Source of the DNA: Elymus sibiricus | Lineage: Eukaryota; Streptophyta; Magnoliopsida; Poales; Poaceae | DNA: 64,000 bases | Assembly: GCA_039707655.1 (NCBI GenBank) | Contig: CM077664.1 | Coordinates: 22,556,781-22,620,780 of the forward strand | Reading direction: 5' to 3' | In this document: one piece after another, positions 34,531 through 45,730 of the stretch | Numbering within the stretch: position 1 is the stretch's first letter | Layout: each line of letters opens with the position of its first letter | The notes under the pieces: generated by a model | What the model was told of the DNA's origin: nothing | The model's input: only the letters and a program-made list of their open reading frames with translations | The model's database searches: none | Translations under genes and position numbers: made by a program

Positions 34531-35830
34531 ACCGCTCCATCTCCTCGATGACCTCCCTTCTCTCTCACAATCGACAAACCATGCGCCGCTGCCCCACCAG
34601 GCCACCACCGCCAGATCCCATCGTTCATCCCAATCTATTTCACCGGTGGAGAGAGGGACATAGAGAAGGGGATCGTACTGCGAGGGAGAGGGGAGGTGAC
34701 CCAGCCGACGCGGGCGACGCAGGCCTACATCCCCGTTCGCCCTTCCCCTTCCTCTACCTGGCCACGCCGCCGATCTCGTGGTCAGGGAAAATATTGGTGT
34801 GCCCGCTGGCCACCCTCCATCTTGGAGTCCTCCTCCTTCCGTCGATCGCCGTATCGACCTTCGGCATCCACGACAGCGCTTCCCTTCTCCACCTTCACAG
34901 CGGCCAGCATCGGCTGTAGCGATGTAGAGGCAGCTGTAGGGTCCGCTCCTAGCGGCACGGGCAGCCAACCCCTAGGTGGACCACCTAAGCCCATGGCGTT
35001 CCCAAGTGCTCCGCCTGTTGGTCGGCCGCCGCCTCCTTAACGGCCAGATTGGGGCAGCACATGCTGCAAAGCTGCTCTTCCCCTTCCCTTCTGGTTACCC
35101 AAATGCTCCATGTGGCTGGCTCCTTGTTCTCCACCTTCACAACAACCAGATACTGGCTACACGAAAGCTTCGGATTTGCCACACCTTGCTCACTACAACT
35201 TATTATTAATGACATTAGCATGATTTGGTAATTGTCTTTAGTAGTCGAAATGCAATTGGTAAAGTGGGTCGTGCTTATTATATTTCTCAGTTGGTCAAAT
35301 AGAACTTATACAATTATGTGATTTATTAGGTTTATGTTGAATTTATGTTGAAAAATATCAAGAGAATAATTATCCCATGTCTAATTAAAAGGCAGTCATA
35401 AGGTAACTTTTGGCTCTCTTTTTTCTTCTTGCTCCGTTGTCAGGGTACTCGGGTCTGCATTTCATAACCAATCTTCTCATTTCTTAATCTACATTTCGAT
35501 TATTGCGGAGTTCTCGCAAAAAGGATCCCACTGGAATGAACACTAAATATATGGAAGAAATGCAAACAGTATGTGGTCATGATGCTTAGATAAATTTATT
35601 CTTATGATGTTCCTTTGACAGTTGGCAAAAGAATTGCTGAGAAAATATGACCTATCCTTCAGATGTGGTATTCTGTTAATGAATAATCCTCTGTGCTGTA
35701 GTACAAACATTTCACATTTTAGTTGTGTAAATACATAGTAGCATTTTCACGATGATCGCCGAGAAGAACTCCCTGCTCGATGTGTTTCCTTACTGTGAGC
35801 GATGATGCTAGAAATGCTTAAATACCCAGA
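34531..35830. other. GC-rich then A/T-rich DNA, possible host gene 5' region
   Basis: GGCCCA-type boxes (34455-34485) and a C/T-rich tract (34540-34600) look like a plant promoter and leader. Several 60-150 codon frames exist on both strands here (34510-34968 minus, 34548-34919 plus) but none resembles a known family. It may be the leader of the locus that contains the CDPK fragment; unproven. Confidence 0.35.
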
Positions 35831-35834
35831 CACT

Positions 35835-36158
35835 TTTAGCAGATGGGACAATTAGTCTTGAAGGGGTTGATCTACCAAAGTTTGCTACCAAAATTGCCGA
35901 ATTAGAAATAAGGCAGCTAATGGATCCGGTATGTTAGTATCTTACCCTTGATGTTTAATATTTCCCTCTCTTGTCATGTCTCTGCACGATTACTTTATCT
36001 TCATTTTTATGCATTAAATAGCAGCTTGCTTATAATTATTATTTTTGCACAGGTACATAACATACGATGAATTGGAAGATGCTTTGAAGAAGTATGATAT
36101 GTGCCATATTTGAGACAACAATCAAAGAAAAATAATTGCTAAAGCAGATACAGATCAT
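35835..36158 (+). pseudogene. CDPK-like EF-hand fragment in two exons
   Basis: Exon 1 (to about 35928, then GTATGT) reads DGTISLEGVDLPKFATKIAE then LEIRQLM, like the EF-hand region of calcium-dependent protein kinases, which senses calcium next to a Ser/Thr kinase domain. Exon 2 (from about 36053 after CAG) reads YITYDELEDALKKYDM, then an in-frame TGA, then IIAKADTDH before GTGCGT. The loop DVDGNGTIDY-type half of the second hand and the whole kinase domain are missing. Splice-like junctions remain, so it is a decayed genomic copy rather than a processed one. Confidence 0.6.
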
Positions 36159-36159
36159 G

Positions 36160-38510
36160 TGCGTAGCTCCAACAATTGCCTAAGTATCATTAGTGGCTTT
36201 TGCCTTGCAATAAATTATATGGTGCTTTATTGCGGTCGGGAAGAGCAAGATGTACAATATTGACATGATGTTGCATGGTAGCAATAACCATCTTCCTCTG
36301 TTCCCATCATTCTTTTGTTATTTACTCCATTAGAATACTACATATCTGCATTGTACCTTTTATTGATTGAGCAGGAGTCAGTCCTATGTATACTAAGTAA
36401 TGAAATATTTGTAATTAATATATGTTAGATTTTTTTTAACTTGCTACAGGTCCACATTTGGGACAGAGTACATGATATAACCTGAGATGGAAATGAAATA
36501 CATTAATATCTGTTTTTTGCAGATGGATAAAATGTCTAGGATCCAGTGATATGTTATGATTATTACCTCATAGCCAACACAAAGTGGCTAAAAGGACATT
36601 TGACATTGAATTGAGATAATGCAATTGCTGGTTGAGTCAAGAAATTGAGCATAGTTAGTTGACTAGACAGGCACAGGGGCTTCGCTCCTATGACCATCTT
36701 AGTGGTATGGTTATAATTCTCTGAGGAATATTTTCCTTCATGTTTTTGGTTCAGATACTTTAAAACCTACAGGTTCATGATGTGATTGGTTTTGACTAAG
36801 TAGAATAAGAGTGATTGCTAACATATATATTGGAGAATAGGGTGCATGTTCTTGAAATAAAGCTGATTCTTAAAGTGAACCATGATGATGCTCTTTGCTG
36901 CAGAGTCATGGTGATTTAGCTGAAAAGAAGGGAAAACAAACACCATTCTGCTAAAAAGAAGGGTAACACAAACACTGTTCTGTCATTACAATGGTGTCAT
37001 ACTTGTGGAGAAAAATTAGACAGTGAACCGTTGTTGAAATATTGAAATTCGTTCATCACTTCATGTATCTAGATTTTTTAGTGAAGTTGAGAAAAGCTGA
37101 CCTGAAATCTTTGGGATAGGTCATTGAAACATTGTTATTATGTGTTACAAATATAAAGAATATTCTAAACCTATATAAATATGCCTCACCACTATATTGA
37201 GTCAGTGTATACGTAAACTATTGAAATTTTATTGAATGTTTGTACCATTTGAATTTTCTTGAATATTTTTACCGTCTTTACTCAAAGGATGGGCAACACA
37301 TATGGCAATACCCATCTTTTATTAACTGATATACAGTACATGTAAATTTAACTTGGTTTTTGCCTCCATATTTGATGGAAAATCCTATCAATAGACAGAC
37401 GTGGGAATGCTCGATGGCAGGGACTCTTAGACGGATGCTACGTAATAAGTTTTTATTTATCTCCCCTATTGGTCGCATCAAGACTCTCTGCATTGGACGT
37501 GCCCTTAGCCTCAATGATGGTGAGTTGACATACTGTTGAGATGCAATATTGTAGTCAGTAGTCAGAAAGCCACCTGATATGACTGTCTTCATTTTCTGCT
37601 ATTTGAATTTTAAAGTATCAACTGTTTTCTATATCTTGTGTATCACAGCAATGGCTAGCTTGCATGATGTTGATTACCTGCTCACTTGTTCATACGAGTT
37701 TGCCATTTTTCAGGTTTTCTTATTGGGAATATCTTTTCAGGTTACTAAGCTGCTCTGAATGTACTACTGGTTGCATAGAATTATGGGCTATCCAGATCAA
37801 AACACACACGTCATCATATGCATTTGGAAATCTCGTGTTTTTCCAAATTTTCCACAAGTTAACTTCTCTTTGTAATTATTATTTTTTGATATTTGAACAA
37901 TCTGATCTTTAAAAGGTAAGTATTTGGTTGCAACTTATTTTAAGTTTCCACCCTGCAGTTTACTTGATCATATGTATGAAATTTACACAATCTGATAAGT
38001 GTAGTGTGTTGATTACGAAAAAAAAAACTCACATAATTGTACCATCCGCAGAGTTCAAGGTGCAAGAGGAACTATAGCCTATAGGAGATGGCTTGTACAA
38101 CCAGCACGCAGTTGGAGTACCACGTAACAGCCGTGAGCCAATTGATAGTGAATGGACAGGTTCCCAACGATTTTACCATTGTTCACTCTTCCAGTCCATT
38201 TTATATTTTTACGTGTAGACTTGAAAGCAGCTGAATGAATTCAAAAAGATTTTAGGCCAAGGAACCAATTAGTGCACTATCAAAATCTACAGATTGGTCT
38301 CACTTCCTTGGAGATTTCTGGATAAATCTGGAAATGTCACGTTTTTGTTTAAGTTGTTGGTTTGATGATTAGTTTATTCTTTATTTCATGCTCGTGGATT
38401 TTTCTGCCATGGTCTATTGGGGGCTAGCTATGGAATGAATGATCACTCACTCTGATCATGTATGCTTCTGTACTTAGCAAGTTGTGAATAGTTCTATGCA
38501 CAGAAAATAT
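36160..38510. other. A/T-rich unassigned DNA
   Basis: No gene is recognised. A short imperfect inverted segment (37398-37505; ends GACGTGGGAATGC and GCATTGGACGTGC) may be a small MITE. The rest could be intron-like sequence of the decayed CDPK locus. Confidence 0.35.
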
Positions 38511-38516
38511 GACCAA

Positions 38517-38758
38517 ATTTCTATCATTCTATCACCAAAAATGAAGAGTTGAACATGTATGCAGCATGCTCGTGCATAGTAGGCTTTGGTGCAAATTTCT
38601 ATCATTCCTGGAGTTCTGTGAATAGTTCTCGCAACATTTTCGGCTAGAAGCAAAGCTAAATTCACAGAACTTCATAAGTTGAATAGTTGAACATGTATGC
38701 AGCATGCTCGTGCATAGTAGGCTTTGGTGCAAATTTCTATCATTCTATCGCCAAAATG
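38517..38758. repeat. 61-bp direct duplication with an internal hairpin
   Basis: 38547-38607 and 38685-38745 are identical as read (AGTTGAACATGTATGCAGCA onward). Between them AGTTCTGTGAAT (about 38612) and ATTCACAGAACT (about 38660) are perfectly inverted. ATTTCTATCATTCTATC also flanks both sides. Confidence 0.85.
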
Positions 38759-38799
38759 GACGGGCGCGGCAAGGCGCGCCATTCATGATCTAGTATTAC

Positions 38800-39870
38800 T
38801 TAAGTACGTTCCAGCAAGTAATCATTCCATGTTAAACATGTAAAGCAATTTCATGTATAAAAATACATTTACAATTCCATGCTGAGGCATTCCGAATATT
38901 AATAATTTCAAGTAATTTGAATATTGTTGCTGGACACATAATTCCAACAAAGGTTAGCCGTACTTCATACCCGCGGTCGTCGGCAAGACCACAATGGCTT
39001 CGGCACGTAATCAAGGAAATTGAGCTGACCTTTTCGTCTCCACCCACGAAATCCTTTTCATATGTACGTACACTCTCGATCCAAGGACCGTACATATATG
39101 CATGTATTCGTACGTACGTGTTGTCTTCCGACCGACCGACCGGTCCGCCGGTGTCACGCACGCACTAGTGCACGCAGCCCTGCTAGCTAGTTGCTTCATG
39201 CACGCACGAGTACGTACGCCATGAATTGGATCAGTTAGTTATCGATCCACGTCACGGGTCCGTCGTCATCCTTGAATGCACCCCTTTCCCGGCCGAAAAA
39301 GAAAAATGCTTGCATGCATCAAACTAGCTAGCTAATTATCACGCACCGCGCCGGCCTAACCGATGCCGGTCGGCGATGAGCATATATTGTTTAGGGATGC
39401 CAAGAGTTCGCCGATGACCACCGCCACCGTCGCGCTATACCAAGAGCTCTCTCTTGAGGGGTTTCTTATGTCATTAATTAATTACTGCACGGTCACACAC
39501 ATGGATTAGAGCGCAAAGACAGAACGAATCCAACAAGGGAAACATTTCCCTACGACGGTCAAGCGCGCGTCGCTCGATCGGATCGTACGTCTCACGTTGT
39601 GCGTTGCTCGCGTAGAAATCACGCGTTTTGGTGGTCCCACGTACCCGCACAGTGCCTGCCTTATCTGCTTGAGTCATCCTCCTCCACACGTCTTCTTCCC
39701 CAAAACACATCTCTCTTTCTCTCCCAAATGTGCCACAGTTCATGGCGACGCACGGTCCGGGAAGGAAGCTGCAACCGGTGTCGGGGGGAGGCTGCGACCG
39801 ACCATGAAACGGCGAGCATGGTGACCGCAGGACGGCGAGGGTGGGGCAATGCTGCTCCGAGGGAAAAACT
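38800..39870. other. Unassigned DNA
   Basis: Mixed composition with ACGTACGT-rich patches near 39060-39220. Open frames up to 163 codons (39474-39965 minus) show no recognisable family. Confidence 0.35.
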
Positions 39871-39879
39871 GACGTCGCA

Positions 39880-40270
39880 GTTTTTGTTACATGCTTCAAC
39901 CGGCATCGGAATTTGCTACAAACGGCATCGCATACTGCTACAACCGGCGTCACGTTTTGTTGCAATGCACAATCGGCGTCGCGTTTTTGCTACAACCGAT
40001 GTCGCTTTTTGCTACAACCGTTTTCATTTTTTGCTACATCCGTTCACGGCTGAGCTGCGACCCGCGACGGCGGCGACGACCTTTTTGCTGCAACCGTAGT
40101 AGATTTTTGCTACGCCCGGCAACAATTTTTGCTACATCCATTCATTTAGACGCAAAATGCTGCGACCGGCAACGGCGAGCTACAACCGGCGGCGACGATG
40201 ACGACTTTTTTTGCTGCAACCGTTGTCTCCGTTTGCTACGACCGACAACGAAATTTGCTACCAGGGGAGG
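39880..40270. repeat. Degenerate tandem array of TTTTTGCTACAACCGGCGTCGC
   Basis: The core TTTTGCTACAACCG recurs more than ten times with roughly 24-36-bp spacing and many substitutions. The array opens long frames in several phases (39891-40403 plus), whose repeated FLLQP/CYNR peptides are an artefact. I associate such arrays with Triticeae DNA-transposon ends, tentatively. Confidence 0.7.
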
Positions 40271-40880
40271 CGACCATGTTTTGCGACCATCAAAGGTATG
40301 TTCCGCAGTGGCGTTAAAAAACGGCGAGCGCAGATGGCTGAGGCGAGCAAGGTCGGCGCGGGGGTGGCCGGCAAGCGCGGCCGAGCGCAGGTGGCCGAGG
40401 TGAGCATGGACGGCGCGGGGGTGGCCGCCAAGCACGGCCGAGCGCTGGGCGGCCAAGCTCGAGCACGAGGCGGCTGACGCGCGGAGATCCTTCTTTTTCT
40501 ATTCTCGCGCGCGTGCGGAAGGAGGAAGACGACTTGGCTGCGGCAATCTCGGCTGTTGATGCGCGCAGAATCAGACGATTGGCAGCCAACCGGCCGAAAG
40601 TAGGGCCAGCCGGCCGGTGCCTATCATCGCCCATCCAACAAACATGACCGCCCCCCCCCCCCCACCCCCACAATAAATGCCTCAATGTCTTCCTAAGCTC
40701 TGCGGCGCGGCCCAGCCACTCACGACAACGTGCCCTCCGAAAGCAACGACTTCGAGTACTTGAGTTTTCAAGAGTCACATCTATAAATTGTTCAATGTAT
40801 GATTTATTATTTCACAGCAATAAGACCGTATTATGATGACACGTGTTGCAAATAGCGGTTGATCCCTTGACAAAAAGAAC
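40271..40880. other. GC-rich then ordinary DNA between two arrays
   Basis: A GC-rich block with near-duplicate GGTCGGCGCGGGGGTGGCCG-type segments (about 40340-40450) is followed by a C-run at about 40647-40661. No gene is recognised. Confidence 0.4.
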
Positions 40881-40889
40881 TTTTTGGCA

Positions 40890-41470
40890 TGTGTGTTCCC
40901 GCTCGACAGTTTCTCGCCCAATTTCTTGTGTTATGTGTTTCACGCCCAATATGAGTAGCTCGAAGTTTTATGTGTCGCCCGAAAGTTTCCCACCCAATTT
41001 CTGGCACCGCGTATTTTTCGCCCGATATCTCCAGCCTGAAAGTTCCCCGCCCGATATGTGTCACCTGAAAGTTTCCTGCCAAATTTCGCACATCGCGTGT
41101 TTGTCACCCAAAACTTTCTTGCCCAGTTTCTCGCTCCATGTGTTTCGCCCGAAATTTTCCCGCCCAATTTCTCGCATCGTCTGTTCCCACCTGAATTTTT
41201 TTCGCCCAATTTCTCGCGAGATGTATTTCCCGCCAAAATTTCCCCGCCCAATTTCTTGCGCCATGTGATTCCCGCTCCATATCCCCCGCCCAATTTCTCG
41301 CGCCATGTGTATCCCGCCCAAAATTTTTCCCTCATGATTTCTCGCGCCATGTGTTTCCCGCCCGAATACCCCCCCCCCCCCCCCCCGCCCCAATTTCTCG
41401 CGCCATCTGTTTTCCCCCCGAATTTTATTGCCCAATTTTCTCATGCCATGTGTTTCCCACCCAATTTCAC
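40890..41470. repeat. 39-bp minisatellite, CCCGCCCAATTTCTCGCGCCATGTG family
   Basis: About 14 diverged units of a 39-bp sequence built around CGCCCAATTTCTCGC and CATGTGTTTCCCGC. The period is a multiple of three, so it opens a 258-codon frame (41058-41834) with a 13-residue repeat (PPNFSHRVFPPE-like). A run of about 18 C lies at 41370-41387. Not a gene in my view. Confidence 0.85.
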
Positions 41471-41479
41471 AAAGTTAAA

Positions 41480-42190
41480 GAATTGGCAAACAGATCCAGA
41501 TAAAATCATAGAAAAATATTGGGGTATTACTAAACAAAGAAGGCAACCGACACATCCCAGCATCATGGCGGTTTGCATGACATGGTCCAAGATTGTCGAG
41601 GACAAGCGAGAGGTGGGAACGGCTAGGTTTGTATGGTGGTGTCACAACGAGAGACATGCCATTTCTCCTTGGGGGGGGGGGGGGGAGGGGATCAATCCGA
41701 CCATAACCACAATGAGCAAGAATAGTAGATACACAATACGCAAAGCAAATGCAAAAAAAAAAAGAATTGGGAAGGTGATAGAAGGCTTTAGGGGGAATGG
41801 GAAATGTCTAGAATATATGGCTAGCATAGGCTGAACTCCACGTGGCACAATCTGGTGCAACTGACAAGCAATCCAACGGTTCGAAACATAAGAATTTGCC
41901 AACCCTCCACCATCAGACCGAGTGCATATCCAACGGCTCACGTTTCAAGTTATTCCCACAATATATAGGGGTTATAGAAATACTAGTACTACTCGGTGAA
42001 ACATCTTCGCATTGTTGCTGCAAGAACAAGCCTACCATGTGGCTGACTGTATGTTACGTAATCATGGGATTAAAGCAACAAACTTCTGCCCTCTGCCCCC
42101 TACCGCTCATGTTGAGGTGATATAACACAATAATGTTTATTAGTCCTAAATGTGCCGTAGTATATATTGTTATAGTTGTATATGTCTTGC
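41480..42190. other. Unassigned DNA
   Basis: No gene recognised. It contains a G-run of about 15 at 41671-41685 and an A-run near 41755. Confidence 0.35.
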
Positions 42191-42193
42191 AAC

Positions 42194-42310
42194 ACAGAAG
42201 TACCAATGAAATACATCATTCCATTTTTAGTTAGTTTGATAAATGAAATACTTTTAGTCATAATAGGAGAGGGGCGCGCCGTCCCCCCTACCCCTTGTGT
42301 TGAAGTAGCC
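42194..42310 (+). repeat. Dispersed repeat copy 1 (ACAGAAGTACC ... CCCTTGTGTTGAAGT)
   Basis: It shares ACAGAAGTACC, TTTGATAAATG(C/A)AATACTTTTAG and CTACCCCTTGTGTTGAAG with two other segments at 43017-43140 and 49119-49231. Upstream it also shares a TATAGTTGTATATGTCTTGC-like stretch with copy 3. Copies 2 and 3 each sit directly downstream of a RIP fragment. Confidence 0.85.
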
Positions 42311-42613
42311 AAGGTTAGCATTAATGGCTATTTCTATTAATCTCTCTCAATCTCATCTTATATGCGTTTTACACCCAAATTAAAAAAAAATTGTGCGATC
42401 TGCAATGCTAAGTTTTCTTCATGAAACTACTAATATCATTGATCATATTTTTTGCGGGAATATTTTTTATCTTATTTACAATTGTAGAGTCTAATTTGTA
42501 CTAATACAAATATAACTACATTTTAGCCACACATTATATGATAGCACTTCCCCCTGCCCCCATGTCCAAATCATGGCTTCGCCCTTGGTACGTACATCAC
42601 CACGCCACGCGCC

Positions 42614-43016
42614 ATGGCTCCACTGCTCCTCCTTTTGCTGGTCCTAGGCATTGTCTCCACCACCACTGTGTAAGTGACACTTCTTCTTGATTTGACTTCT
42701 TCTTCTCCATTGTCTCCTTGTCTTGCGTGCGTACCATTATCCCCTGGAGGTCCGGCAGCCTCCTGTCGTCCGGCAGAGGCCCAATGTGCAGTCAGTGACG
42801 ACAAGGCCAGCTATCTCTTGTTCATGGCCGCGCTGGACCATTTCGTGGCCCATACCGCCGACGCCCTGCTTGACGGCCACCCAGTGCTCCGGCCACAAGA
42901 CCTGATGTGGCCGCCAGCGTTCTGTGTCCATGTCGACCTCGTGGACCAGACTGACCGGGCCGTGATCACGCTGGACTTCCGCTGCGACAACTTCTTCTCC
43001 TCCACGACAGAAGTAC
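42614..43016 (+). pseudogene. Ribosome-inactivating protein (RIP) N-terminal fragment
   Basis: A Leu-rich signal-peptide-like start at ATG 42614 is followed by a GT-type break near 42669. A second frame from about 42740 to 43016 resembles the N-terminal third of cereal type-1 RIPs (rRNA N-glycosidases that remove an adenine from 28S rRNA). It stops short of the catalytic tyrosine, glutamate and arginine region, and reads instead into a dispersed repeat at 43017. The two parts are not in one frame. Non-functional; called from general resemblance only. Confidence 0.5.
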
Positions 43017-43140
43017 CGACGGAATACATCATTCCATTTTTAATTGGTTTGATAAATGCAATACTTTTAGTCATAATATGAGAGGGGGGCACCGCCCCCC
43101 TACCCCTTGTGTTGAAGTGGGCTCCTCGGATGCACAAAGT
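43017..43140 (+). repeat. Dispersed repeat copy 2
   Basis: Same family as 42194-42310. It begins exactly where RIP resemblance ends and finishes GGGCTCCTCGGATGCACAAAGT, a tail shared with copy 3. Confidence 0.85.
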
Positions 43141-45730
43141 CATGTGTGTGCGCGCGTAACAGCTGAGCTAGTACACGGTGCATGTATAGTACAAATTAAG
43201 CAAGAATCAGATCCACTAGACCAGCAGCACGCCTTGGCGCGCGGTGCCGGGTCCAAACGTTGTGCCTAAGCGCATGTGCCAGCCGGGCAAGCTTAGCATG
43301 GTTACTTGCCCATGATAAATCAGAAGTATTTATCCTGATTAACAACATGAGTTGACCACAAAGCAGAAGCATTGAGCTTGATTAAGAGAAGCAGGGCATA
43401 AAGCTCAGTGCTATAGAGCAGCAGAAGCAGACAAAGCGGCAGTGAGATCAATATTGAGCAAGCAAACCACATACAGGGCTAACAGAGAATGCCATTTTTC
43501 ACACAAAGCAACATTTTGATGCAACATAACATTCAGAGGTAGTCATTACAACAAAAGGTGAAGGCATCAAGCAGTTTTGATGCAACATAATATCCAGAGG
43601 TAGGCATTACTGCAAAAGGTGAACCCTCGAATAGAAGTTCACTAAAACAGCGTGGTAGCATCAACAGCGGCGAAGCAAGTGGTTCTTGGCATTGGTTGAT
43701 CATCACTGGTGAACCACCTGTGTAATTGAGGAACCGATCCTTTGGTTCAGAACCCTCTCTTATTGTTTTCGTCAAAGCAAATAGAGAACTGAAATGCAGC
43801 TATTATTAAGTTCCCCACCAACCACAATGACAACTACAGTTGGCCGTCTATATGGACCGGTTATAGTCACTAAAACATCATGGATCCACAACAAACCAAG
43901 AAAGAGACGCCTCCAAATGGCGGAGGCAATCTCAGCAAGACAGTTCGAAGGAAATAACACAGCAGTACTACTAAGAAAACAAAGATTGGTAACTGCAGCG
44001 CATGTATTCCAGTAGTACATTGAGCACATGAGATAAACTCATGCCAACACATGTCAACACTTCTTATCTAAGACACCACATGAGTCGCTGGTACTAATCT
44101 CATCCCAACACATGCCCGAAAGAGAAATATGGAATGGCTAAACTCTCTTCAAAGATGTCTCATTAAGGTTTATAAAACTACACTCGCTTTGACAGAAATC
44201 AATATAAATCAACAGCTGGTAGCTAGCTATACATAGTATTGTGCAGGAAAACATTTCTTCTAAAAAAAGTTGCAAATATGAGAGGTCGCCCTGATAATGC
44301 TGAGCATAGAAAGGTTTTTGTAGTTACCATTAATGTAATCAGCAAGCACCAACTATTGCTTGATACAAATATAAACAATAAGATGGTGTTCTACCTAAAT
44401 TTCTTGTTATCTAACTTTCCTTGATCAGCAAGGAGGAACTGTTATTTTTTTGCATATATAAACAATAAGCAGGTGGCCTACTGGACTATCTAAATTATGT
44501 AGGTAGTTACCAATTCTATAATTAGCAAGCATCAACCAATGCTTGGTGCATATATAAACAATGAGCAGGTGGTCTACTGGATCCTGGACCAAATATTTCG
44601 TAGGTACACACAAGCTTAAAAAATGGCATCTAGCAGAGCATTGACATAAAAAAAGTAAGCCCACAATTTAACAATACACAACAACCTGTTTGCTTGGAGA
44701 CACCGTTGCCCCTGCAACAACAGCAGCACCAACCCACAACAACAACAACAACAACACCTGCAAAAGACAAAGAAGAGCAACAATCAGAAGGGTTTAAACA
44801 AATTAATATATCTAAAAAACGTAGAGCATAACAGAGAGGTAAATAAAGCAAGAGCACCAAAAATTAAGTAAATTGACCCAAGAAGCATCATAGCAGAGCA
44901 CATCAAACCAACAATCAAAAGGGGATAATGGAGTGGAAGACCATAAATTAATCAGTAGGTCACATAGTACAACATGAACCAATGGTGATAGGTGTGCTTA
45001 TCATGTATTGCAGGCTAGCACATAGCAAGAGAAGAAAATTCATTTCACATATGCAACAACAATAAAAACAATTCAGGTTGGTCACGTGACGATACATCCG
45101 TCTCACACAAATTATCCAGTTGCAGCACACACAATTCCTTCCTCAAGGTTTTATGCCTTTTATTTATGCCTTTTATTTATGCCTTTTATGTCCTAGCTAA
45201 AATTCCTGGTACAAAATAATTAGAAGGACGTCATAGTTAATTTTATGTTAGTGGAAAGGAACATAACATAAGCACACATCATGAGAGAGACATGTCAGTT
45301 CTAGCTAGTGCTCTTTCTCATACACGAAAAGATAGATTGCATCTACATAAAAAAAGAAGAAATCTTTACTTAGTAAAGTGTTTTTCTCAAAGATAGTTTC
45401 AAGAGAGGCCTGAAAAGAAAAGAGAGTGCTGATTCCAAACTTCAGCAACAGGAATAAACATTTGAGTGATGCCATGCGTATCAGCATATACATATTATAC
45501 ACAACTTGTTGATAAACAGAACTGAGAGTATACCTTACTGAGAAAATCCGCGACAACAACCCAAAGACATTCATATCAACACTCCTCAATTTATCATAAT
45601 AGTAAAAAAACTTGGCTTGAAATATCAATAACTGAGCTCTGATAAGAAAATGAATCAAAGACAGATTATCCAAAGGCCCTTACTATTATGTAAAAATAGT
45701 GACAGCTCAAATGTGACCAAGAATCAAAGG
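43141..45730. other. A/T-rich DNA with local duplications, no gene
   Basis: Near-tandem duplicates are seen at about 43513-43627 (TTTTGATGCAACATAA ... GCAAAAGGTGAA, about 61 bp), at 44330-44590 (CAAGCA(C/T)CAAC ... TATAAACAAT(A/G)AG, three times), a CAA run near 44730-44757, and a 13-bp TTTTATTTATGCC repeat at 45148-45190. No coding sequence is recognised. Confidence 0.5.

Noticed and set aside
37398..37505. A definite MITE
   Set aside because: Ends are only partly inverted and no target duplication was found; kept only as a remark.
39891..40403. A 170-codon gene
   Set aside because: Frame is a by-product of the TTTTGCTACAACCG array and other frames are equally open.
41058..41834. A 258-codon proline/phenylalanine-rich gene
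   Set aside because: It is generated by the 39-bp minisatellite, whose period is divisible by three; no start context or family match.
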